Source: Thermococcus cleftensis (GTDB taxonomy: Archaea; Methanobacteriota_B; Thermococci; Thermococcales; Thermococcaceae). Taken from it: a DNA stretch of 64,000 nt. The notes under the pieces are model-generated. The model did not search any database and was not told where the DNA came from. It saw only the letters and a list, made by a program, of their open reading frames with translations. Where the stretch lies: NCBI RefSeq assembly GCF_000265525.1, contig NC_018015.1, positions 558,001 to 622,000 of the forward strand, written 5' to 3'. Positions 18,571 through 27,242 of this stretch are shown here, one piece after another. The first letter of the stretch is position 1; every line of letters begins with the position of its first letter. The translations under genes and the position numbers were made by a program.

Positions 18571-19953
18571 TCAGAGCCCCTCCGCCCCTTTCAGCCTTTC
18601 GAAGTCCCCCAAATCCCAGGCGAAGTAGCCATCTTCCCTCAGCTTCTCTTTGTCTTTAATCCTCCTCGCCACCAAGCCATAGTTCTTCTCCCACCCATCA
18701 AGACCCACAAGCCCAGCCTTTCTTTCAAGGTCCTTCAAAATCCCACGTGCTTCCCTCTCCCTCAGGCTTTTCCACTTCACCTCCACAAACAGCGCCTTCC
18801 TCTCCCTCTCGTTCAGAGCCACTAAATCGATTTCTTCTCCTCTGTGCCACCAGCGGCCTATTTTGGTGAACCTGAACGGTAACTTTCCGGCCCTGTTCAT
18901 CTCCAGGAGGAACTCCCTGGCGATGCCCTCGAAGGTGAAGCCGAGGTAGCGGTTGAAGCTCCGCTCGAAATGTTCAATAGCCACATCCGGAATGCCGAGC
19001 TCGATTTCCTCCTTGAATGGGTGGACGAAGGTGTAGTAGAAGGCAAAGTAGTTGTCCTTTATGAAGTAGCGGGAGTTCCTCCGCCTCTTCTTTGCCGTGG
19101 CCGTGACCGGCAGTTCCCTCCCAACGATGCCGAGGTTTATCAGTATGCTCAGGTAGCGGGTCAGCTTCGAGCCGTCAATTTCCGTCGCGGTCTTCAGCTC
19201 GTTGAATGAGCGGTAGCCGTAGCTTATTGCCTCAAGTATCGTGTTGTAGGTGCTCAAATCCCTGAGCTCGTAGCGGAGCAGGTACTCAGCTTCCTCGTAG
19301 AGAAAACCCCTGCCAAAGAACTCTCTCCGTACGTTCTCTTCAGGCGGAAGCGAGGGGTCGAGGCGGAGGAGGTACTCCGGAACACCGCCCACCGCGCCGT
19401 AAACCTTGACGTCATCTTCGAGGCTGTAACCCGGGAAGAACTCCCCCACGTGGCGGAACTTTAAGGGCTGAACCTTCAGGGAGAGCGTCCTCCTGCCGTA
19501 GATCGGGCTCCCGTAGGAGGTCAGCTCCTCCATCATCGAGACGCTTGAGCCGCAGAGGACAAGGCTGCCCTTCCCCCCGAAGTCCCAGTACTCCTGCAGG
19601 ACGCCGAGGATTCTCGGGTGGTTCCTGACCAGCACCTGAAACTCGTCGAATATCACCACGACTCCTTCGGGAAGCCGCTCAAAAAACTCCTCGAAGGAGC
19701 TGACCGGGTGTCTGAGGAGAGAGTCATCCCCCGTCAGCGAGAAGAGCTTTGCGTTGAGGGACTTTAAGGTTTCCCTCGGCTCTTCCTCCTTGCACAGGTG
19801 GTAGAGGGTTTCGAAGCCCTTCGAGGCCTCGATGAGAAGCCGCGTCTTCCCGACTCGCCTCCTTCCGTAGACCACAATGAGGGCGCCCCTTTCAAATGCC
19901 CTCCGCAGGGTCGCGATTTCCTCCTCCCTGTCAACGAACTTTTGCGTAATCAT
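18571..19953 (-). CDS. Archaeal ATPase with C-terminal DUF234 domain
   Basis: 460-residue member of the archaeal-type ATPase family (STAND-related). The N-terminal motif FVDREEEIATLRRA is followed by Walker A YGRRRVGKTRLLIEA (about residues 29-43). Walker B is VVVIFDEFQVLVRN, with sensor-type LVLCGSSVSMM after it. A winged-helix region (SYGYRSFNELKTATEIDGSK) precedes the C-terminal domain, which has a PD-(D/E)XK-like core (GEEIDLVALNERERKALFVE VK). The family is common and multi-copy in Thermococcales; its role is unknown. Start ATG 19953 lies close to the expected transcription start. Confidence 0.85.
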   Translation of the reverse strand: MITQKFVDREEEIATLRRAFERGALIVVYGRRRVGKTRLLIEASKGFETLYHLCKEEEPRETLKSLNAKLFSLTGDDSLLRHPVSSFEEFFERLPEGVVVIFDEFQVLVRNHPRILGVLQEYWDFGGKGSLVLCGSSVSMMEELTSYGSPIYGRRTLSLKVQPLKFRHVGEFFPGYSLEDDVKVYGAVGGVPEYLLRLDPSLPPEENVRREFFGRGFLYEEAEYLLRYELRDLSTYNTILEAISYGYRSFNELKTATEIDGSKLTRYLSILINLGIVGRELPVTATAKKRRRNSRYFIKDNYFAFYYTFVHPFKEEIELGIPDVAIEHFERSFNRYLGFTFEGIAREFLLEMNRAGKLPFRFTKIGRWWHRGEEIDLVALNERERKALFVEVKWKSLREREARGILKDLERKAGLVGLDGWEKNYGLVARRIKDKEKLREDGYFAWDLGDFERLKGAEGL

Positions 19954-19986
19954 GATTATATAATCGTCATTATGCTATTTAAAAAC
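19951..19986 (-). promoter_or_regulatory. DUF234 ATPase promoter with palindrome
   Basis: TATA-like GTTTTTAAATAG on the minus strand at 19975-19986. A perfect 12-bp palindrome GATTATATAATC at 19954-19965 lies between the TATA box and the ATG (19951-19953), over the expected start of transcription near 19956. The mRNA would be almost leaderless. Confidence 0.5.
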
Positions 19987-20088
19987 TTCGGAGAGCATTT
20001 CCAACTTCCAGACGGGTTCCAGAGGACTAAGCCAGAACCTACCTATCCCGGAAAGGTCCGGAAGAAAGTGGAGGGGTAAAGACAAAAA

Positions 20089-22947
20089 TCACTCAAAAAG
20101 GCCCAGCGGCGAGTAGCCCTCCCTCGCACTCTCCATTTTCAGCTCCATTCCGAGGGCGTTCGTTACCGTTCCGCTCTTCTCCGCCCACACTCCGGCCGGA
20201 ATCACGAGGACGTCACCAGGTAGCTCCTTCCCCGGCCTGCCTATGACCACGTAAGCTTCACTCTCCGGGATTCCCTTAACGCCGGCCTTCAGCAGTCCGG
20301 CCGCGTTGACGCCTTCGTGCAGGATCAGTGTTGGCACTTCGAGCGGCTCCGCCGGGCCCTCGAGCACAGCCAGATCATAGTTCTCCTCAACGATTTCCTT
20401 CCCCCTCAGCAGTATCTTGAGGAGCGGGAACTTCTCCGGGTCGGCCTTCAGGAGAACCCTCTTGGCGTTTCTGACGTCCTCCAGCGTAGCCGTCGAGGGG
20501 CTTCCACTCGCTGTTGAGCCTATGGTAACCCCCTTCCGCTCGGCGAAGGCCTTCAGGAAGGCAATCTCCTCGTTGGTTAAGTCGGGACTCAGGATAAGGG
20601 CGTAGCTCCTCTCAGCTATGAAGCGCTTTGCCTCCTCCCAGCTTACGGGCTTTCCGTTGAGGAGCGGCTGGGTTAAATCCTCGGCCCAGGGCCTGTCAAA
20701 CCTGCAGTGGTCGCAGATATGCCTGTTCCATGAGTCAGCTATGCTCGATGCCCTGACGAGCATGCCGTCGTAGACCTCCACGTTCATCTCGCAGGCGAAG
20801 GAGCAGCCGTTGCAGACGGTCTTTACCGGCTTCGTCTTCCACGGGCCGGGCTTGACGAAGGGGAGCTTCTCGGTTATAGCCCCTACCGGACAGACGTCGG
20901 CAAGCTCACCGATGAAGCTCCCCCTTAGGTCGGCCATCTTATCGCCGAGCGGAGGCCCGATTCTCGTGGCAAAGCCCCTGAACAGGTAGTCAAGGACGCC
21001 CTCTCCAGCGACCTCATGGGTAAAGCGGACGCACTGGCCGCAGAGGACGCACTTGTTGTTGTCGAGCGTCACCCACTGATGGCTCTCGTCTATTTCGAAC
21101 TTGTTCCCCTCGCCCTCAAAGGCGTGCTGTTCGGCACCGTAGAGCGTGGCATACTCCCTCAGCTTGCAGCGGAAGACCTCCATACAGCCGCAGCTCATAC
21201 AGCGCTGGGCTTCCTTCAGAACCTCCTCCTCACTCAAGGCCGGCTCGACCTCATCGAAGGTCTTCTTCCTCCTTTCCGGTTCAAGGAGCTTCACCTTCGC
21301 CCTCGGCTTTCTTTCAACACCCTCGTAGTCCTTCTCCGTGACCCTCTTCCAGTGGTTGTAGGGCCTGAGGTCAAAGAGAACCCTATACAGGTCGTCGTCG
21401 CTGAGGACCTCCTCTATGTGCTTCTCAGGCTCGGTAAGCACGGCCTTAGCCTTGTCAAGCTTGCCCTTGAGGTAGAGGTCTATCATTATCGCGGCCCTTC
21501 TTCCGGTTGCGATACTCTCGATAACCGTTGAGGGTCCGAGAACGAGATCGCCGCCGGCGAAGACCCCAGGAATACTCGTCTGAAGTGTCACCTCATCAAC
21601 TACAGCCTTTCCGCGCTTCGCCTCAATGCCAAGGCTATTCAGGAACCCCTCGTCGCAGTACTGACCTATGGCGAGGATAACGTTGTCGGCCTTAACGCGG
21701 AACTCCGAACCCTCTATCGGTATCGGCCTCCTCCTGCCGCTCGAATCCGGCTCGCCGAGCTTCATCTTCACCAGCTCGACTTCCTCGACTCTGCCGTCCC
21801 CAAGGATTCTGACCGGGTTGGTGAGGAACATGAACTCAACGCCTTCCTCCATCGCCTCCTCGACTTCCCTCTCGTTGGCGGGCATCTCGGCCTTTGAGCG
21901 CCTGTAGACGACGGTAACCTTTGCACCGAGCCTTAAAGCCGTCCTCGCCACGTCCATCGCGGTGTTTCCGCCTCCGACAACTATGACGCGCTCGCCGAGC
22001 TCGACCTTTTCGCCCATGTTGACCTTCCGGAGGAACTCTATGCCGTGCATGACGCCTTCAAGCTCCTCGCCCGGAATTCCCATCTTTCTGCTTCTCCAGG
22101 CACCGACGCCGAGGAAGACGGCATCATAGCTCTCGCGGAGCTCTTCGAGGGTAACGTCCCTTCCGAGGGCGGTGTTTGTTTTCACCTCGATGCCCGTGTT
22201 CATCACCGTCGCAATGTCTCTGTCGAGAACGTCCCTCGGGAGCCTGTAGGGCGGAATCCCGTAGCGCATCATTCCGCCGAGCTCGGGCATGGCCTCGATT
22301 ATCGTAACCTCGTGCCCCATGGTCCTGAGGTAATAGGCGCAGGCGAGGCCAGCTGGTCCCCCGCCGACGACGGCTATCCTCTTTCCAGTCGAGGGCGGTA
22401 TCTCCGGCATCCACGGGCCGTGCTCGAGGTCGTAGTCGGCGGCAAAACGTTTGAGCTGCCTTATCGCCAGGGGTTCATCCACGAGGTTCCTCCGGCAGGC
22501 CTCCTCACAGAAGGCAGGGCAGACCCTTCCAAGAACCGCCGGAAGGATGTACTTCTCCTTCATCAGCTTAACAGCCTCGTGGTATTTGCCCATCGCTATG
22601 AGCGCCAGATAGCCCTGAACATCGCTGTGCGCCGGACAGCCGTCCTGACATGGGCCGATGCAGTCGCCGTAGTGATCCGAGAGGATGAGCTCCAGCGCGG
22701 TCTTTCTCATTGAAACGACTTCATCGCTGAGGGTCTCTATCTTCAGCCCCTCCATTGGTTTGAGCGTGCACGAGGTTGTCACTCCTCTGGGCGTTGAAAC
22801 GAGACAGAGCCTGCACGAGCCGTAGGGGTCGAGTTCGTTCGTGTAGCAGAAGCCCGGGATGTGCTCCCCGATTTCACGCAGGAAGTCTATGAGCGGCTTT
22901 CCCTCGGGAGCTTCAAGCTCTTTACCGTTGACTATGATTTTGACCAT
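20089..22947 (-). CDS. NuoG-like / GltD-like fused iron-sulfur flavoprotein (NADPH oxidoreductase subunit)
   Basis: 952-residue cytosolic electron-transfer subunit with several domains in order. (1) N-terminal [2Fe-2S] ferredoxin domain (FCYTNELDPYGSCRLCLVST, residues about 33-60). (2) NuoG-type/GltD-type cysteine region (DCIGPCQDGCPAH; VCPAFCEEACRRN). (3) GltD/NfnB-like FAD domain (IAVVGGGPAGLACAYYL) and NAD(P) domain (VIVVGGGNTAMDVARTALRL). (4) CMSCGC cluster. (5) NuoG-like [4Fe-4S] region (NKCVLCGQCVRFTHEVAG; DVCPVGAI). (6) Molybdopterin-oxidoreductase N-terminal cluster (VCNGCSFACEM ... CDHC) with a short degenerate tail, so molybdenum catalysis is unlikely. Start 22947 follows GGTGAGTGAG and overlaps the end of the nuoF-like gene by a few bases. 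Inferred role: exchange of electrons between NAD(P)H, ferredoxin and the adjacent hydrogenase. Confidence 0.82.
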   Translation of the reverse strand: MVKIIVNGKELEAPEGKPLIDFLREIGEHIPGFCYTNELDPYGSCRLCLVSTPRGVTTSCTLKPMEGLKIETLSDEVVSMRKTALELILSDHYGDCIGPCQDGCPAHSDVQGYLALIAMGKYHEAVKLMKEKYILPAVLGRVCPAFCEEACRRNLVDEPLAIRQLKRFAADYDLEHGPWMPEIPPSTGKRIAVVGGGPAGLACAYYLRTMGHEVTIIEAMPELGGMMRYGIPPYRLPRDVLDRDIATVMNTGIEVKTNTALGRDVTLEELRESYDAVFLGVGAWRSRKMGIPGEELEGVMHGIEFLRKVNMGEKVELGERVIVVGGGNTAMDVARTALRLGAKVTVVYRRSKAEMPANEREVEEAMEEGVEFMFLTNPVRILGDGRVEEVELVKMKLGEPDSSGRRRPIPIEGSEFRVKADNVILAIGQYCDEGFLNSLGIEAKRGKAVVDEVTLQTSIPGVFAGGDLVLGPSTVIESIATGRRAAIMIDLYLKGKLDKAKAVLTEPEKHIEEVLSDDDLYRVLFDLRPYNHWKRVTEKDYEGVERKPRAKVKLLEPERRKKTFDEVEPALSEEEVLKEAQRCMSCGCMEVFRCKLREYATLYGAEQHAFEGEGNKFEIDESHQWVTLDNNKCVLCGQCVRFTHEVAGEGVLDYLFRGFATRIGPPLGDKMADLRGSFIGELADVCPVGAITEKLPFVKPGPWKTKPVKTVCNGCSFACEMNVEVYDGMLVRASSIADSWNRHICDHCRFDRPWAEDLTQPLLNGKPVSWEEAKRFIAERSYALILSPDLTNEEIAFLKAFAERKGVTIGSTASGSPSTATLEDVRNAKRVLLKADPEKFPLLKILLRGKEIVEENYDLAVLEGPAEPLEVPTLILHEGVNAAGLLKAGVKGIPESEAYVVIGRPGKELPGDVLVIPAGVWAEKSGTVTNALGMELKMESAREGYSPLGLFE

Positions 22948-22948
22948 C

Positions 22949-24751
22949 TCACTCACCCCCCGCATCGACTATCTCGATGGCGTTGAACCGGCACACCTCG
23001 TAGCAGGTCCCGCACTTGATGCACTCGTCCTGGTTGATGACGTGGGGCTTGAGCCTCTCGCCGCTTATCGCCTTCACCGGGCAGAAGATCGCACATGCCG
23101 TACAGCCGGTGCACCTGTCGGCGATTATGACGTACCTGATGAGCGGCTTGCAGACCTTGGCCGGGCATTTTCCTTCGATGTGCGCTAAGTACTCGTCCCT
23201 GAAGTAGCGGAGCGTTGTTAGAACTGGATTTGGTGCCGTCTGGCCGAGGCCGCAGAGAGAGCCGGCCTTGACCTGGTAGGCGAGCCTTTCGAGCTTCTCA
23301 AGGTCTTCCCCGGTGGCCTTGCCCTGGGTGAACTTGTCGAGGATTTCCCACATCCTCTTTGTTCCGAGGCGGCAGAAGGTGCACTTCCCGCAGGACTCTT
23401 TCACTGTAAAGTCCAGGAAGAACTTGGCGACATCGACCATACAGGTGTCCTCGTCCATGACCACCATTCCGCCGCTCCCCATTATTGCACCGGTTGCGTT
23501 GACGCTCTCGTAATCAACGGGAGTGTCAAAGAGGTACTCCGGGATACAGCCACCTGAAGGACCGCCGAGCTGGACGGCTTTGATTTTCTTGCCAGTCTTC
23601 GTCCCGCCGCCGATATCGTAGAGTATCTCCCTCAGGGTCATGCCCATCGGAACCTCGACGTTTCCGCCGTGCTTTATCTTGCCTGAGAGGGCGAAAACCT
23701 TCGTTCCTTTGCTCTTCTCCGTTCCGATTGAGGCGTAGGCCTCCCAGCCGTGCTTTATTATCCACGGCACGTTTGCCCACGTCTCGACGTTGTTGATGTT
23801 CGTGGGCTTGCCCCAGAGGCCTTTTTGAGCCGGGTACGGCGGCCTCGGCCTCGGCATTCCGCGCCTGCCCTCTATCGAGGCTATCAGAGCGGTTTCCTCA
23901 CCGCAGACAAAGGCCCCGGCACCTTCCTTGATGACGATGTCGAAGGAGAACCCCGAGCCAAGGATGTTCTCGCCGAGGAATCCCCTCTCGCGGGCCTGCT
24001 TCAGCGCTATCTTCAATCTCCTTATCGCGAGCGGGTACTCGGCGCGGACGTAGATGAAGCCCTTCGTCGCTCCGATCGCGTAGGCTCCAATTATCATGCC
24101 CTCTATTACCCTGTGCGGGTCGCCCTCAAGGACGTTCCTGTCCATGAAGGCTCCGGGGTCACCTTCGTCGGCGTTGCAGACGATGTACTTGACGTCCCCT
24201 TTAGCCTCGCGGGCGAACTTCCACTTCAGTCCCGTCGGGAAGCCCGCTCCGCCCCTTCCCCTAAGGCCTGACTTCATGATTACGTCTATGATCTCCTCGG
24301 GCTCCATCTTGAGGGCCTTTTTGAGGGCCTCGTAGCCGCCAGCAGCTATGTACTCATCGATGTTCTCGGGGTCAATGTATCCCGAATTCTCGAGCACTAT
24401 CTTCTTCTGCTTGGCAAAGTAGCCGTCAACGTCCCACGTCTTTCTTTCCCCGTTCTCCCACCAGTCGCGCTTGACCACCCACTCCTCTACTGGTTTTCCA
24501 TTAATGACGTGCTCCTCTATAATCCTCGGAACCTTCTTCGGGTCGACGTGGCCGTAGGTGATTATCTCGTCCTCGGTGATGATGTCCACGAGAGGCTCGC
24601 GGTAGCACATGCCAACGCAGCCGACTATCTTGAGCTTCACATCAAGGTCTCTCCTCTCAAGCTCGGCCTTTATCGCCTCGTACGTCTCTTTGGCTCCAGC
24701 CGCTATACCGCAGGAGTTCATGCCGACCGCTATGGCCCTGATTTCAGACAT
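22949..24751 (-). CDS. NuoF-like NADH/FMN iron-sulfur subunit (HydB type)
   Basis: 600-residue homologue of the NADH-binding subunit of complex I and of bifurcating hydrogenases. The N-terminal thioredoxin-like domain carries CGIAAGAKETYEA and CVGMCYREP for a [2Fe-2S] cluster. The FMN/NADH domain has SGLRGRGGAGFPTGLKWKFA and NADEGDPGAFMDRNVLEGDP. The [4Fe-4S] N3-type site is ESCGKCTFCRLGTKR ... SLCGLGQTAPNP. The C-terminus adds two ferredoxin clusters (CTGCTACAIFCPVKAI; CIKCGTCYEVCRFNAI). This order equals that of HydB in NuoEFG-type hydrogenases. It overlaps the NuoE-like gene by 8 nt. Confidence 0.92.
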   Translation of the reverse strand: MSEIRAIAVGMNSCGIAAGAKETYEAIKAELERRDLDVKLKIVGCVGMCYREPLVDIITEDEIITYGHVDPKKVPRIIEEHVINGKPVEEWVVKRDWWENGERKTWDVDGYFAKQKKIVLENSGYIDPENIDEYIAAGGYEALKKALKMEPEEIIDVIMKSGLRGRGGAGFPTGLKWKFAREAKGDVKYIVCNADEGDPGAFMDRNVLEGDPHRVIEGMIIGAYAIGATKGFIYVRAEYPLAIRRLKIALKQARERGFLGENILGSGFSFDIVIKEGAGAFVCGEETALIASIEGRRGMPRPRPPYPAQKGLWGKPTNINNVETWANVPWIIKHGWEAYASIGTEKSKGTKVFALSGKIKHGGNVEVPMGMTLREILYDIGGGTKTGKKIKAVQLGGPSGGCIPEYLFDTPVDYESVNATGAIMGSGGMVVMDEDTCMVDVAKFFLDFTVKESCGKCTFCRLGTKRMWEILDKFTQGKATGEDLEKLERLAYQVKAGSLCGLGQTAPNPVLTTLRYFRDEYLAHIEGKCPAKVCKPLIRYVIIADRCTGCTACAIFCPVKAISGERLKPHVINQDECIKCGTCYEVCRFNAIEIVDAGGE

Positions 24752-25208
24752 CGAGCTTCCCCTCCCTGAGCTTTCTCATCAGCTTCCTCACCTTGTCAGG
24801 GTTCAGCTTGCCGAAGACCTTCTCGTTTATCATTATCACCGGGGCAAGGCTGCAGCAGCCGAGGCAGGCGACGCGCTCCAGCGTTACAAGGCCGTCCCCG
24901 GTCGTCTGACCCTCCTCAATCCCGAGCTCCTCGGTTATGGCCTGCGCTATGTTGACGGCACCGTTGACGTGACAGGCAGTTCCGTGGCAGATCTTGACGA
25001 CGTACTTCCCGAGGGGCTCGAAGCGGAACTGGGCGTAGAAAGTCGCGACCCCGTAGACCCTGCTGAGGGGAATCCCGAGGTAGTTCGCAATCTCTTCAAG
25101 GGCCTCCCTGGGAAGGTAGCCAAAGCGCTCCTGGGTTCTCTGGAGAAGAGGGATTAGAGAACTCGGCTCCGGCGGATAAGAGCGCATGTAATCGAACGAG
25201 GCTTCCAT
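24744..25208 (-). CDS. NuoE-like [2Fe-2S] thioredoxin-fold subunit
   Basis: 154-residue homologue of the 24-kDa complex I subunit (HydC in bifurcating hydrogenases). Helical N-terminus LIPLLQRTQERFGYLPREAL, then the cluster ligands CHGTACHVNGA and CLGCCSLAPVIMIN, four cysteines in the family pattern. First gene of the minus-strand operon NuoE-NuoF-NuoG/GltD. ATG 25208 follows GTGGTGATGCGAG. The promoter TATA (CTTATAAAC, 25252-25260) is next to a SurR-type site. Confidence 0.93.
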   Translation of the reverse strand: MEASFDYMRSYPPEPSSLIPLLQRTQERFGYLPREALEEIANYLGIPLSRVYGVATFYAQFRFEPLGKYVVKICHGTACHVNGAVNIAQAITEELGIEEGQTTGDGLVTLERVACLGCCSLAPVIMINEKVFGKLNPDKVRKLMRKLREGKLDV

Positions 25209-25251
25209 CTCGCATCACCACGGGATTTCTCAAAAGAGTCTCAACTTCAAT

Positions 25252-25325
25252 GTTTATAAGCGTGCACTAAAGTACAAGTTTGTAACATCTGGTTGGTAAC
25301 CATTCGTTTGAAAAATTCTTAAATC
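25252..25325. promoter_or_regulatory. Divergent promoter with tandem SurR-type binding sites
   Basis: GTTTGTAAC at 25278-25286 and GTTGGTAAC at 25292-25300 are two perfect GTTn3AAC boxes separated by exactly 5 nt, the extended consensus described for the sulfur-response regulator SurR of Pyrococcus furiosus (GTTn3AACn5GTT). The minus-strand TATA box is at 25252-25260 and the plus-strand TATA-like TTCTTAAATC at 25316-25325. The sites therefore lie 16-18 bp upstream of both TATA boxes, an activating position for each operon. Confidence 0.8.
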
Positions 25326-25374
25326 AATTCTTTACAAACTTAAAAATGTAATCCCATTTAAGGCGGTGATGCCC

Positions 25375-26379
25375 TTGAGATATATAAAACTGCCCTCCGA
25401 AAACTTTGGGAAGTTCTTCAAGTCCCTTGAGGCCTGGGGCAGTGTGTATGCCCCGGTCAAAAGAGGGGGTATCTATTCTTTCCAGGAAGTGCACGACCCG
25501 GCGGAGATAGCGCTGGACTACAACAGAACCATGCTTCCGCCGAAGAAGTTTTTCTTCAGACCCAAAGAGGCTATTCTCAGGCTGAAGAACGGCCACTGGG
25601 AAGAAAACCTTGAAGCGGAACCGACGGTTCTCTTCGGGCTCCACTCCTGTGACATTCACGGTCTTAAGATACTCGACAGGGTATACCTCGACGAGCCGGC
25701 CGATCCGTACTACAAGAGCAGGCGCGAGAAGACTTTAGTAATAGGAATAAGCTGTATGCCCGATGAGTACTGCTTCTGCAAGAGCCTCGGAACGCACTTC
25801 GCGATGGACGGCTTCGATCTGTTTCTCCACGAGCTTCCCGACGGCTGGCTGGTCAGAATCGGGAGCGTCCGCGGCCACGAGATAGTCTGGGAGAACGGTG
25901 AGCTGTTCGAGGAGGTGACCGACGAAGACCTCGCCAACTTCAAGGAGTTCGAGGAGAGGCGCGCCAACTCCTTTCAAAAGGAGCTTCCGCAGGAAGGCCT
26001 CGCCGACATGCTCGATTTGGCATACAACAGCCCGGTGTGGAAGAAGTACGCGGACATCTGTCTCGCCTGCGGCAACTGTAACATGGTCTGTCCGACCTGC
26101 CGCTGCTACGAGGTCTGCGACCGCTGGGTCGACGCCTACAGCGCGGTGAGGGAGAGACGCTACGACTCCTGCTTCATGGAGAACCACGGACTCGTTGCTG
26201 GAGGCCATAACTTCAGGCCCACGCGGTTGGACCGCTTCAGGCACCGCTACTACTGCAAGAGCTACTTTGACCCCTCCTCGGGCTACAACTGCGTCGGCTG
26301 CGGTCGCTGCGACGAGTTCTGCCCGGCGAAGATAGAGCACGTTAAAGTCCTCGACGAAATAAGGGGGTCTCTGGAATGA
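25375..26379 (+). CDS. hyhB: Soluble [NiFe]-hydrogenase (group 3b) beta subunit
   Basis: About 334-residue iron-sulfur subunit that relays electrons between the NAD(P)H-binding gamma subunit and the catalytic core. MPDEYCFCKS lies in the N-terminal half. The C-terminal half has two ferredoxin-type sites: CLACGNCNMVCPTCRCYEVC and CVGCGRCDEFCPAKIEH. GHNFRPTRLDRFRHRYYCKS is conserved in the family. The start is probably TTG 25375 (MRYIKLPSENF), 4 nt after GGTGAT and matching Pyrococcus HydB starts. GTG 25366 and ATG 25369 lie within the ribosome binding site. First gene of a four-gene operon with 4-nt overlaps. Confidence 0.92.
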   Translation: MRYIKLPSENFGKFFKSLEAWGSVYAPVKRGGIYSFQEVHDPAEIALDYNRTMLPPKKFFFRPKEAILRLKNGHWEENLEAEPTVLFGLHSCDIHGLKILDRVYLDEPADPYYKSRREKTLVIGISCMPDEYCFCKSLGTHFAMDGFDLFLHELPDGWLVRIGSVRGHEIVWENGELFEEVTDEDLANFKEFEERRANSFQKELPQEGLADMLDLAYNSPVWKKYADICLACGNCNMVCPTCRCYEVCDRWVDAYSAVRERRYDSCFMENHGLVAGGHNFRPTRLDRFRHRYYCKSYFDPSSGYNCVGCGRCDEFCPAKIEHVKVLDEIRGSLE

Positions 26380-27242
26380 ATCCCTACGAAAGCCACCCTG
26401 CGAGAATCCTTGAGGTAAGGGACCTGACACCGCGGGAGAAGCTCTTCACCCTGCGCTTCCTTGACGAAGATCTGAACGAGAGGTTCACATTCAGGCCCGG
26501 GCAGTTCGTCATCGTTGATGTCCCGGGCTTCGGCGAGTTCCCGATAAGTCTGTGCTCGCCCCCAACGAGGAGTCCCATCCAGCTCTGCATAAGGAAAGCG
26601 GGCAGGATGACAAAGTTCATCCACAAGATGAAGGAAGGGGACGTAGTAGGAATCCGCGGGCCCTATGGCAACGGCTTCCCGATGGAGAAGATGGAGGGCT
26701 CGAACCTGGTTCTTGTGGCAGGTGGCCTTGGAATGGCTCCCCTCCGCTCGGTGCTCTGGTATGCCATCGACACCGGCAAATACGAGCACGTCTGGCTCTT
26801 TTACGGAACCAAAGCCTACGAGGACATCCTCTTCCGCGACGAGATAATTCACCTCCTGAAGCACGGTTCCGCAATGGGCTGCACGGTCAAGCTGGCCTAC
26901 GAGGTCGAAAGCCCATCGTGCATCTACCTAGAGCAGGGGTTCTCGGACAGGGTCTGCAGAGGCGTCGTTACCGACCTCTTCAGGGGAGAGGAGTTTGACG
27001 TTAACAGGGCATACGCCCTCATCTGCGGCCCGCCGGTCATGTACCGCTTTGTCATAAGGGAGCTCCTTGACAGGAAGCTCTCACCTGGCAGGATTTACAT
27101 GACCCTTGAAAGGCGCATGCGCTGCGGAGTCGGCAAATGCGGCCACTGCGTCGTCGGAACAAGCGTCTCCATGAAGTACATCTGCCAGGACGGCCCGGTC
27201 TTCACCTACTGGGACGCTCTCTCCACGAGGGGGTTGATATGA
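26376..27242 (+). CDS. hyhG: Soluble [NiFe]-hydrogenase gamma subunit (FAD/NAD(P)-binding)
   Basis: 288-residue ferredoxin-NADP reductase-like subunit where NADP(H) exchanges electrons. FAD-binding RPGQFVIVDVPGFGEFPISL, nucleotide-binding LVAGGLGMAPLRSVLWYA, a CGPPVMYRFV motif, and a [2Fe-2S] site RMRCGVGKCGHCVVG near the C-terminus. ATG overlaps the beta stop (ATGA). Its stop overlaps the next gene. Confidence 0.94.
   Translation: MNPYESHPARILEVRDLTPREKLFTLRFLDEDLNERFTFRPGQFVIVDVPGFGEFPISLCSPPTRSPIQLCIRKAGRMTKFIHKMKEGDVVGIRGPYGNGFPMEKMEGSNLVLVAGGLGMAPLRSVLWYAIDTGKYEHVWLFYGTKAYEDILFRDEIIHLLKHGSAMGCTVKLAYEVESPSCIYLEQGFSDRVCRGVVTDLFRGEEFDVNRAYALICGPPVMYRFVIRELLDRKLSPGRIYMTLERRMRCGVGKCGHCVVGTSVSMKYICQDGPVFTYWDALSTRGLI

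Noticed and set aside
20089-22947. Formate dehydrogenase catalytic subunit
   Set aside because: Only the N-terminal [4Fe-4S] part of the molybdopterin family is present, with no full Mo-cofactor domain or Sec/Cys active site, so formate oxidation is unlikely.
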